A stretch of DNA of 21,605 nucleotides. Source: Akkermansia sp. GTDB taxonomy: Bacteria > Verrucomicrobiota > Verrucomicrobiia > Verrucomicrobiales > Akkermansiaceae. Positions within the stretch are counted from its first letter, which is position 1. Every line of letters starts with the position of its first letter. Shown piece after piece: positions 14,144-21,605 of this stretch. The stretch covers positions 1 through 21,605 of the forward strand of contig JAIFNK010000181.1 in the NCBI GenBank assembly GCA_020047775.1, read 5' to 3'. The notes under the pieces are model-generated. The model worked only from the letters and a program-made list of their open reading frames with translations. It did no database searches and was not told where the DNA came from. Position numbers and translations under genes: made by a program.

Positions 14144-14715
14144 TCAATTGGATGTTGGTTTTTCGGCGTGTTTCATTTCCGCCAGAGACAAATGAAATGC
14201 GAGCGATGCCTCGGCGCCCTGGTTCGCATTGACCCGGTCGGGATGCAGTCCGTCACCACAACCGCTGGTTTCCGGGTCGTAAAGCGCCACCCCAGGTCGT
14301 TGCGACCGAGAAACCACTCGAAAGCGCGCCTGGCCTCGCCCGACCAATACGAATCCCGCGTGACGCGGCAGGCGTCCAAACAGGCGGCTACCATCGCATG
14401 ACATTCCACCGGTTGTTGGTCGAACTCGGCCCGCACCCCGTTTTTCTCGTGGAATCCATTGCACCCGATCGGTCGGAAATGGCCGCCCGGTGCCTTCTGA
14501 ATCGTGGCCAACCAGCGGAGCGACTGGAGTCCGACCTCCAGCGAATCCTGATAGAGAATCCATCTTCCGCTGAGAATCAACGCCTGGGAGAGGCGCGCGT
14601 TGTCATAGGTCGCGCTCACCTCGAACCACGGCCATTCGTCCGACGCATAACCTTGCCAGAGATTCACCAGCTTGCCGGTCAAGGCCGCGCAGGCGGCATT
14701 CACTTTCAAATCCAC
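14144..14715 (-). pseudogene. C-terminal half of a glycosyltransferase-associated glycosidase-like protein, frameshifted
   Basis: From about 14715 (GTG, not a convincing start) the minus strand reads DEWPWFEVSATYDNARLSQA, then LILSGRW, GLQSLRWLATIQ, GHFRPIGCNGF, AEFDQQPVECHAMVAACLDA and RRAFEWFLGRNDLG. The frame then shifts because one G is missing from a G run near 14293. In the next frame VALYDPETSGCGDGLHPDRV, NANQGAEASLAFHLSLAEM and a stop at 14144-14146 complete the family pattern. This is the C-terminal half of a conserved protein often encoded next to or fused with GT-B (group 1) glycosyltransferases. The N-terminal half, with the YCTDDNAR-type motif, is absent because the giant gene ends only 32 bases upstream. 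Two independent lesions make it a pseudogene. Confidence 0.65.
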
Positions 14716-14747
14716 AGTCGTAGCTAAAACAATCGCACGATCCAGCT

Positions 14748-17700
14748 TTAGAGATCCGACTTAACAATTACCGTCCGTCCGATGGCTCCCATCACGCCTA
14801 GCAGCAAACAAAGAACAACACCCAGCCAGGCGAAGCCGCTGCCGACGCGCTTGAGATCGAGCGTGATCGACATCGGTCGCTGGCCGTCCACCTGCACGCT
14901 GCGGCCGAAGGTGAGCACGGTGCCGCGCTCCGGCAGCGTGATGTCGAGCGCGACGGGCGCGGGTTCGGCGGCGAGCTGCTGGGTGACGATGCGGTTGGCG
15001 ATTTCCTTGAGTGCGGCGTTTTCGTCGGCGGTGTTGCCTTCGAGGAAACGGTCGAACTGTTTGGGATCGTAGTTATAGCCGCCGCGCAGGACGGGGTTCG
15101 CCTCGGCGGCGCGGTCGAGCTGGGTGTTAGCCGCCTGAGGCGCGGCACTGCGGTTGTCGATGGTGAGCTTCTGGCGGCGGGTGTTGAGTCCTAACACGGC
15201 TTGCTGGGTCTTGAGCTGGCGGAGCTGGACGCGGGCGTCCTCGCCGGAGGCGGCGTCGAGTTGGTTGCTGCGGACGGCATTGCTGAAGGCGTTGCTGGCC
15301 TTTTCCTGGTCGCCCGCCGCAAGCCATGAGTTCGCCTGGTTCAACAGCGCGGCGGCATTCGCCGAGTCGCTTTGTTTCTTGCCCTGCACAAACGACTGAT
15401 AGTCCTCCAGCTTGAAGGAACCCATCGCGGACTGTTGTTTCAGATCGAAGTCGCCGCCATGGTCAACCATCCGCCAGCCTTCCGGCACGAGCACGCGCCA
15501 GGTTAGATTTTCCATCGGCACGTTGAGGATCGGGCCTTCGAGACGGCTGCCCTTGCTGGTCCCCGCGGAATAGACGAAGCGCACGTTGGCAGGGCGGCCC
15601 ACTTCCGGTGACGGGAAAACGTAGAACAACCATTCGTCGCCCTCGCGGACCAGCGTGGCTCCCTCCTCGTTGACGAGCACGTTGAACAACGCGGAGCCTT
15701 TAGGAAGTTTCAAACGCAGAGTGCCTTTTCCGACGACCTGCATCTTCAAGTCCACGGCGGTGAGCGCGTCCCCATCCGGCGACATCAGGGTGGTGAGCGA
15801 TCCTGCGGCGACCCGGAGTTTTTGCAAATCGGCGAGTTGATGGCGCTTTAAAACGACCGGCAGCGGGCCTTCGGGATCGGCGACGCGGAAGGCCATCAAC
15901 GGCGCGACATTCCCGGCCACTTGTCCGAGCGCCGACTGCACGACCGCCCAATCCGCGCGCTGCCAACCGCGCGGCATCGCACCGGCTTCCAACTCCAAGC
16001 GACCACCGGCGCGGATCGCGACGAAGTAGGAAAGCTGGCGGACTTGCTCCAGAACGATCGGCTGAATCAACTCGCCGCCATCGTCCTTGCTGGCGCGCTG
16101 GTATTCCAGTTCCACGCGGGTTTCCCCGGCGACGCCGCGCTGGAAACGAATCTCCCAGAGTCCCTGCTCGCCCTCGACGGGCACGAGGTCGGCGACAGCC
16201 GCGCCATTCGCCCGCACGGTGGCGGCAGCGGTGGCGTCGAGTCCGGGGATGCGGACGCGCAGCGATTTGAGCGCGGCGTTCTCGATTTTATAACCGATGA
16301 CCGCGCGGGTGAGCACCTGGCCCTCGCGCAGCGTGGATTCGTGGAAAACCTGCGCGGTCACCCATGGATCCAGGCGGCTGATGGCCAGACCTAGCGACCA
16401 GTCGCTTTGCAACAAGCGATAGACCAGGGCACCGGGCCGGGCGGCGGCGCGGGCGGATTCCTTCGGCGCATCCGCGAGCGTGCGGGGATCGAGCTGGGAG
16501 ATGTTTTTGCGCTCCACGGCCCGGACTTGCAATCCACGCTCGGGGACGACGGTGAGCACGCCGGTTTCACGCGAGGCATCGCGCAACGACAAGCGCGGCA
16601 CCTGCCATTTTTCCTGCGCTCCGGGCGGACGACCGGTTAGTGTGAGATTGAACTCGCGCTTGCCCATCGTCTTGCCGGTGAGGTGCAGCGTGATCACGCG
16701 CTTCGCGTCCACCTTGCCTTCCGTCCAATGACTCAAGCCCTCGCCGGTGGCGGTTTCCACCTCCAAGCCCTCCGGAACTTCCACTGCTAACCGGAATACA
16801 CCGGAGCGGGTGATCGTCACGGATAGATCGGTTGCCACCACCAACCGGTCCTCGCCCAGCGAGACCAACTGCCACGACTCCGCCCGCAGCTCGGGGGCGA
16901 CGGCGGCGACCTTCACCTGCGCCACCACCTTGCCCGTGCCGTAGCGGAACGCATGTTGCAGCAGCGCCAGTGGGTTTCCGTCCTTGTCGCGCGGCAGTAA
17001 TTTGGCGTTGAAATCCTCGGGATTCACCCGTGAAAGCCCCTCGACGTTGATCGTCTCCGGCTGCGCTTCCTCTCCGAAGGCCAGGGCGAGAAATCCGATT
17101 TCACCCGCAGCTCCGTTGACGCGGATGGGTTCGAGCGCCAGATCCATCGGTAGGGTTCCGGCACCGCGCTGGGTTTCCACCGTGAAGGCAAACGCCTGGT
17201 CCTGCGCCGGCTCGACCGGCACGCGGAGCTCACGCTTTTCCGGATCGAAGCGCCATGAACCGACCGGACCGTCGATCACATCGCTCACGGTGAAGCCCGC
17301 TGGCACCATCATGACAAGCGACGAGACGCGCCCCTGCGCCGGGCGGATCGCGACCCGGTGGCGACCATTGACCACGCCGGGTCCGGGCAGATAGAGATTG
17401 GAAACTTCGGCGAAAAACCTCGTTTCCTCGCTGCCGACATCACGTTGTTTCGGACGGGCCTGGATTTTCACGGAATCCGCCGGACCGAGCACCATCACCG
17501 CGCCGCTTTCCTTCGCGGTCAGGCCAGCGGGAGTCCTAACACTGGCCGCGCCGGGCGAGAGGAATTCCCAGCCCGCCTGATCCCAGCGCACGGTCACCTG
17601 GCGCATGGCGGCGGGTCCGCCGGGAAGCTCCCAGCCTTTTCCCGGATCTGCCAGAGGCATTTCGAAAGTCGCCTTGCCGGTCATGCGGCCCGCCGCATCC

Positions 17701-20700
17701 GCGACGATGAAATAGGCGGGTGCGCCATCGAGCAGCGACTTCACCACCCGCAGGCCGGTGCCTTCGAATCCGCTCAACGTGGCCGGGGGACGCAATAACA
17801 GAAAGCGGTCGCCGGCCTCGGCGCGCAGCGTCACATCGATGGTGCCGCGCAGGCGGCTGTCGCGGATCTGCCAGTCCTGGATCATCGACTCCGCAGGCTT
17901 CAGCCCGGGGATTTCCGCGGCGCGGGCGTCGTTGAAGCCGAAGCCCGCGAGCACGAAGGCCGCTGCGACGGCTTCGGCGACCTTGCGCTTGTCGCGGATC
18001 GCCTGCCGCAGCCGGGGAATCCACCAGACGAGGGCGATCAAGGCCGCCATGCCGAAAAACAACGCCGCGCCGCCGCGGATGGATAGAAACGCAGCACCTG
18101 CCAGAGCGAGTCCGCAGATGGTCCACCAGCGATCCCGGACTAGCAGGCCGCGCGCCGCGATGATCACGCCAAGCGCGAAAACCAGCCACATCCCCCACCC
18201 CGTCCTGGCGACCCATGGAGCGACGTTGCCGATCTCCACCATCACCTCGCCGCCCGCCGCCACCACCGGCGCGGCGTATTCAAGGACGGCGGCATTTCCC
18301 CGGCTGGAGCCCGCGGCGGCTAGACCGAGGCCCGCCGCCGTCACGACGAAGGCCAGCCCCAACAGCAGCGAGAAAGTCCGCTGCAAGCCCGCGCCCCGGC
18401 CAAGCAACAACGCGCCCAATCCTAACACAAGCAGCCCGCCGACCGCCGTGGAATGCCGTGCCAGCCATTCCCAGCCGCTTTCCGCCAGGCCGGGCCGCAC
18501 CAGTTCCGCCGTGCCGCCGCGCGGGACGAGTTGGCGGCCTTCATCTCCACTCACCGTCCACTCGCCGATGACCACGGGCGCTGCTAACTTCGGAGCACCG
18601 AGACGCAAGTGGGTCGCGCTGTTGGAACGCGCACCGTAGCGCAGGGTGATTTCCACCGCCTGATTCGGATCGATTTGCGAGGGCAGCGGCACCAAGGTTT
18701 CGCCGCCGTCGGCGCGGGCGTTCACGGACTCGCCGTTGACCTTGGCTTCCCACAAAACGGCCCCGGCTGGGAGAGTGGCCCGCAGGGCGCTGCGGCTGCG
18801 GGATTTCACGAAAAAGCGGGCGTCCGTCACCCATTGACCGTCGCGTGAGACCTGGCTGGAGAGCTTGAGGAAATCGACCACCTGCTCGACGGTTTCGCCC
18901 GGGTTGAACCACTCGATTTTCATCCCGATCTTGAATTCGCGGGCGGTGTATTGCCACGCGGCCAAGGTCGGCGCACTGCTGAGCAAACGGAATTCCGCCG
19001 GCAGCTCGCTGGCGTCGATCGCGAGCAAGGCCCCCTCGCTCACCGGCTTGGCGAATTTCACCTGAAGCGGACTAACCACCTGCACATAACCACGCTCCGC
19101 CTGCACATCAAGCGGCCGGACCTCGCCGGGTGTCAAATCGCCGCCGCGGGCATTCATCGGTTGCTCGAAGGTGAGCAATACGGTGCCGGTGCCAAGGACC
19201 GGACGTGATAGAGGAACGATCACCGTGTTCCCGTCGCGCCGCCAGTCGCGGCCGACGTTCTGGCCGGTGACGTCGATGTTGCCGATGCCCTCGGGCACGG
19301 AAATCTTCCACTCGGTGGCGGGCGCGCCGACGACGAAGTAGTTGATGAGCACGCTGCCGTAAGCCGCACCGGCTTTGAGCGAGTAAAGGTGAAAGACGTC
19401 GGCCTGCACGCTTTGGCCGAGGGCTTCGACCGTGAGGGCGACTTGCCACGCGCCTTCGCGCAGACGGAACGCCTGTTGCAATCCGGCGGTCTTCTTCGGG
19501 AAAAACGTGATCGGCACCTCGGCCACGCCGCTGGTTTTCCCGGCGACTAACCGGTACCCCGCCGCCGCAACCGCGCCAACATAGCCGCGCCGCGATTTCA
19601 CGCCGGGGAAACCGAGCGGCTGGAGATCCCATGCTCCGGCCTTGGCTGCTTCATTCTTCTCTAGCCGCACGCTGACGAGTTGGCGGTCCATCACCGCCTC
19701 TTTGAAAATGATCTTGAGGCGGCGCTTCCCGTCCTTCACCTCGCTGGCCACCGCGTAGTCGGCGACCGCCGCGCCGGTGACGGAGGCGACGGCGTGATCC
19801 GCCGGGATTTCCAATTCCCACTCGCGCAACGGTGCCTCGCGGATGTCCAGCTCCAGATCCGCGAAGACACGGCGGTCGGTTTCCGCGAGTTCATAAACAG
19901 TGACTTCCGTCACGGCGATTTCCGGCAGCACCTGGTCCGCCTGGATGGCATAGTTGTAGTCCGACGAAGGAAACCGATAGACAAACACCTGCCGCAGCGC
20001 CTCGTCCACACCGCCGGGAAATTGAGCGGGGGCGAGCTGGATAAGGCCCTTGGTATCGGCGACTTCGATTCTAACCGCGCCTTCGTTCGCCACCCGCAGC
20101 CAGCCGCTGTGGCGCAGCGAACCGATGGGGATCATCCGCAACGCCTCGGCCTTCACGGGGAATCCGCCGAGCGCGGCCTGCGCCTCGATGACGATCCGGC
20201 CACTGCCTTCGATAGGACGGCTCAATTTCACGTCGAGGCGGCGCTTGCCGTTTTCCTCGTGAACCGACCAGCCGAGCACCGGCTCGCCCGTGACCGCCAG
20301 CACCTCGCCAGGGCCGTCGAGCGAGAGTGATAGATTGGCGAGTTTCCCCTGGAGGACGCGCAAATCCACGGTGGTGAGTTGGCGCAGCAGGCCGCTGCCG
20401 ATCCGGACGTCGGTGGATTCCGTGCTGGAGAAGAACAACGCGCCATCGGCCAAGGCATCCGCCTCGCGCCAGGCCATGGCGGCGGATCCGTTAGCCGGGA
20501 GGAATCCGACAAATCCGCGCGATGGGTCCTCCTGGGCCCGGAGTTCCGGCACCACCGCGAGGGTGCGGTCAAATGCCGAGGCCTTGTCCAGTCCCATGAG
20601 CGTCACCGGAACGACGACGCCGGTTGGCAGACGGAAATCCAGATGTTTCCAATCGCCCTTGCGGGTGACGGGGACCACAAAATCGATGGCCACTGGCAGA

Positions 20701-21590
20701 TCCCCGGTGCGCTCCGCCACCAGATCGTAGCCGTTTTTTTCCCGCAGGACCACATGCCAGCCGTCGCCGGAAACGCCGGCGGAAAGGGTCGCGCCGCCGC
20801 TGAACAATTCCGCCGCCGAGCCGATCGCCGCAGCGCGGGCGATGCCGGTTAGGCGGAATGAAACGCTCCCGCCATCGGACACGACAGAGCCCGTCAGCGT
20901 GGCGTCCATCAACTCCAAGCCGCGCGAGCCGGTGCCGCCGGGGGAGACCGAGAGCGCGAGGGTCGCCATGCCGTAGCCGAGGAAGTTGCGGCCGTTCGCG
21001 GCATCCACCGGGACCAGTCCGTCGGCTTTGAGCACGCGCAGGTCCACCCCTGGATCCGCGGTCATGGCGACGGCCAGTGAAAAGCCGGTGGCAGGTCCGG
21101 GGCCGGGCAGCAGCAGGCTCGCGGACTCCCTTTCAAACTTGAGGCGGGTTTTCACCTGCACCTGTAGATCCGTGAGAGGCTTGTCCTCACTGATCACAGG
21201 GCGCACGTCGAGAAAACGCGAGCCGTCGTCAGCGACGCGCAGCGACCAGTCGCGCAGGCCCTGGCCGGTGACGGCGAGCACCTCGCCCGCGCCGTTGAGG
21301 GCGAGGGTGAGGGTTTCCGGTTTGCCCTGATGGATCTTGAAAGCGATTTGCTGGTCGCTGGTGACAGAGGCCAGCCCGATCTGCGCCTTCACCTCGGCTG
21401 ACGCGGAATAGAACAGCGGCGCTTCTTTCGGGGCCTTGCCGAGCGGGACGAGGATGACGCGGTCGTCGGGTTCCTGGGCGAGGGCGAGAGTGATCAGGAG
21501 TGCGGACACTACTGTCCGCACCAAGAAGGGACAGGAGTGTCCCGACTCCTTGTGAAATCGCTGCGCGATGCGGTTGAAGAACTTTTTCAT
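14748..21590 (-). CDS. Giant exported multi-domain membrane protein of unknown function (2280 residues)
   Basis: Starts at ATG 21588-21590 and runs uninterrupted to TAA 14748-14750. Residues 1-38 form a long signal peptide (MKKFFNRIAQRF ... TVVSALLITLALA) whose middle is encoded by a palindromic repeat. Residues ~40-1035 are a beta-rich ectodomain. About 1040-1215 hold five or six hydrophobic helices; the last, after KRKVAEAVAAAFVLAGFG, ends NDARAAE like a second signal peptide. A second beta-rich ectodomain follows (~1225-2245), with a helical, TPR-like part near LLNQANSWLAAGDQEKASNA. Residues ~2248-2273 are a C-terminal membrane anchor followed by VKSDL. A recurring motif (hydrophobic-VTG-x3-6-W/Y then a beta pair) is seen near 102, 430, 597, 770, 1430 and 1610, suggesting repeated Ig-like modules. 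No catalytic motif was found. It looks like a cell-envelope protein; function unknown. No SD is seen in the 15 bases upstream. Confidence 0.85.
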   Translation of the reverse strand: MKKFFNRIAQRFHKESGHSCPFLVRTVVSALLITLALAQEPDDRVILVPLGKAPKEAPLFYSASAEVKAQIGLASVTSDQQIAFKIHQGKPETLTLALNGAGEVLAVTGQGLRDWSLRVADDGSRFLDVRPVISEDKPLTDLQVQVKTRLKFERESASLLLPGPGPATGFSLAVAMTADPGVDLRVLKADGLVPVDAANGRNFLGYGMATLALSVSPGGTGSRGLELMDATLTGSVVSDGGSVSFRLTGIARAAAIGSAAELFSGGATLSAGVSGDGWHVVLREKNGYDLVAERTGDLPVAIDFVVPVTRKGDWKHLDFRLPTGVVVPVTLMGLDKASAFDRTLAVVPELRAQEDPSRGFVGFLPANGSAAMAWREADALADGALFFSSTESTDVRIGSGLLRQLTTVDLRVLQGKLANLSLSLDGPGEVLAVTGEPVLGWSVHEENGKRRLDVKLSRPIEGSGRIVIEAQAALGGFPVKAEALRMIPIGSLRHSGWLRVANEGAVRIEVADTKGLIQLAPAQFPGGVDEALRQVFVYRFPSSDYNYAIQADQVLPEIAVTEVTVYELAETDRRVFADLELDIREAPLREWELEIPADHAVASVTGAAVADYAVASEVKDGKRRLKIIFKEAVMDRQLVSVRLEKNEAAKAGAWDLQPLGFPGVKSRRGYVGAVAAAGYRLVAGKTSGVAEVPITFFPKKTAGLQQAFRLREGAWQVALTVEALGQSVQADVFHLYSLKAGAAYGSVLINYFVVGAPATEWKISVPEGIGNIDVTGQNVGRDWRRDGNTVIVPLSRPVLGTGTVLLTFEQPMNARGGDLTPGEVRPLDVQAERGYVQVVSPLQVKFAKPVSEGALLAIDASELPAEFRLLSSAPTLAAWQYTAREFKIGMKIEWFNPGETVEQVVDFLKLSSQVSRDGQWVTDARFFVKSRSRSALRATLPAGAVLWEAKVNGESVNARADGGETLVPLPSQIDPNQAVEITLRYGARSNSATHLRLGAPKLAAPVVIGEWTVSGDEGRQLVPRGGTAELVRPGLAESGWEWLARHSTAVGGLLVLGLGALLLGRGAGLQRTFSLLLGLAFVVTAAGLGLAAAGSSRGNAAVLEYAAPVVAAGGEVMVEIGNVAPWVARTGWGMWLVFALGVIIAARGLLVRDRWWTICGLALAGAAFLSIRGGAALFFGMAALIALVWWIPRLRQAIRDKRKVAEAVAAAFVLAGFGFNDARAAEIPGLKPAESMIQDWQIRDSRLRGTIDVTLRAEAGDRFLLLRPPATLSGFEGTGLRVVKSLLDGAPAYFIVADAAGRMTGKATFEMPLADPGKGWELPGGPAAMRQVTVRWDQAGWEFLSPGAASVRTPAGLTAKESGAVMVLGPADSVKIQARPKQRDVGSEETRFFAEVSNLYLPGPGVVNGRHRVAIRPAQGRVSSLVMMVPAGFTVSDVIDGPVGSWRFDPEKRELRVPVEPAQDQAFAFTVETQRGAGTLPMDLALEPIRVNGAAGEIGFLALAFGEEAQPETINVEGLSRVNPEDFNAKLLPRDKDGNPLALLQHAFRYGTGKVVAQVKVAAVAPELRAESWQLVSLGEDRLVVATDLSVTITRSGVFRLAVEVPEGLEVETATGEGLSHWTEGKVDAKRVITLHLTGKTMGKREFNLTLTGRPPGAQEKWQVPRLSLRDASRETGVLTVVPERGLQVRAVERKNISQLDPRTLADAPKESARAAARPGALVYRLLQSDWSLGLAISRLDPWVTAQVFHESTLREGQVLTRAVIGYKIENAALKSLRVRIPGLDATAAATVRANGAAVADLVPVEGEQGLWEIRFQRGVAGETRVELEYQRASKDDGGELIQPIVLEQVRQLSYFVAIRAGGRLELEAGAMPRGWQRADWAVVQSALGQVAGNVAPLMAFRVADPEGPLPVVLKRHQLADLQKLRVAAGSLTTLMSPDGDALTAVDLKMQVVGKGTLRLKLPKGSALFNVLVNEEGATLVREGDEWLFYVFPSPEVGRPANVRFVYSAGTSKGSRLEGPILNVPMENLTWRVLVPEGWRMVDHGGDFDLKQQSAMGSFKLEDYQSFVQGKKQSDSANAAALLNQANSWLAAGDQEKASNAFSNAVRSNQLDAASGEDARVQLRQLKTQQAVLGLNTRRQKLTIDNRSAAPQAANTQLDRAAEANPVLRGGYNYDPKQFDRFLEGNTADENAALKEIANRIVTQQLAAEPAPVALDITLPERGTVLTFGRSVQVDGQRPMSITLDLKRVGSGFAWLGVVLCLLLGVMGAIGRTVIVKSDL
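21496..21550 (-). repeat. REPIN-like element copy B, inside the giant gene's signal peptide
   Basis: Outer arms AGGAGT (21496-21501) and ACTCCT (21545-21550). Inner hairpins: GTGCGGACA/TGTCCGCAC (21500-21508, 21513-21521; loop CTAC) and GGGACA/TGTCCC (21528-21533, 21538-21543; loop GGAG). The architecture is the same as copy A at 6028-6099. Read on the minus strand it encodes residues KESGHSCPFLVRTVVSALL (14-32) of the giant protein. Confidence 0.85.
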
Positions 21591-21605
21591 ATTGGTTGGT
21601 TTCTA

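Noticed and set aside
14748..21590. Repeated GTTAG/CTAAC pentamers, including GTGTTAGGA three times, within the giant gene
   Set aside because: About a dozen GTTAG/CTAAC in ~6.8 kb is near what base composition would give. The three longer matches fall in different reading frames and contexts, so no system is supported.

Overview
The window is GC-rich bacterial chromosome. Several things suggest a member of the Verrucomicrobia or a related PVC lineage: a glycosidase-like gene next to an aldolase and a bacterial microcompartment (BMC) shell gene, the style of the nitrate reductase remnant, few clear Shine-Dalgarno sites, and a family of short palindromic repeats. This placement is inference; no rRNA or marker gene is present.

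Left part, + strand. The 3' end of a GH95-like glycoside hydrolase (1-590) is followed by a DHDPS/N-acetylneuraminate-lyase-family aldolase (655-1668) whose C-terminal tail looks like a BMC encapsulation peptide. Six bases later comes a divergent single-domain BMC shell protein (from 1675). Together they look like the downstream end of a sugar-catabolic microcompartment operon that begins outside the window. The shell gene runs straight into a broken fdhD remnant and then debris on the other strand (unidentified remnant, AbiEii-like nucleotidyltransferase remnant).

Middle part, mostly + strand. Apparently intact genes are a secreted protein of unknown function (2840-3703), CorA (4118-5101), a conserved helical protein of unknown function (5246-5722), an MmeI-like type IIL restriction-modification enzyme (6153-9008) and a second CorA (9923-11014). 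Between them lie genes that keep both ends but have lost their middles: D-lactate dehydrogenase (3717-3991), an Nramp transporter (9290-9846) and an assimilatory nitrate reductase (11412-12739). The last also carries a 10-bp repeat expansion that shifts the frame and a lost Fe-S cysteine.

Right part, - strand. A lipoate-protein ligase family gene (12836-13516) is followed by two decayed carbohydrate-enzyme remnants (13687-14715) and a 2280-residue exported, multi-membrane-pass protein (14748-21590).

Repeats. One family of paired hairpins around GACA-NNNN-TGTC, bounded by AGGAGT/ACTCCT, occurs at 6028-6099 and 21496-21550, with a half copy at 9013-9032. The copy at 21496-21550 lies inside the giant gene and encodes part of its signal peptide. 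A 43-bp tandem repeat lies at 5836-6002 and a second palindrome type at 12736-12795. The most interesting system is the aldolase/shell pair; the most interesting sequence structure is the hairpin element that has become signal-peptide code.
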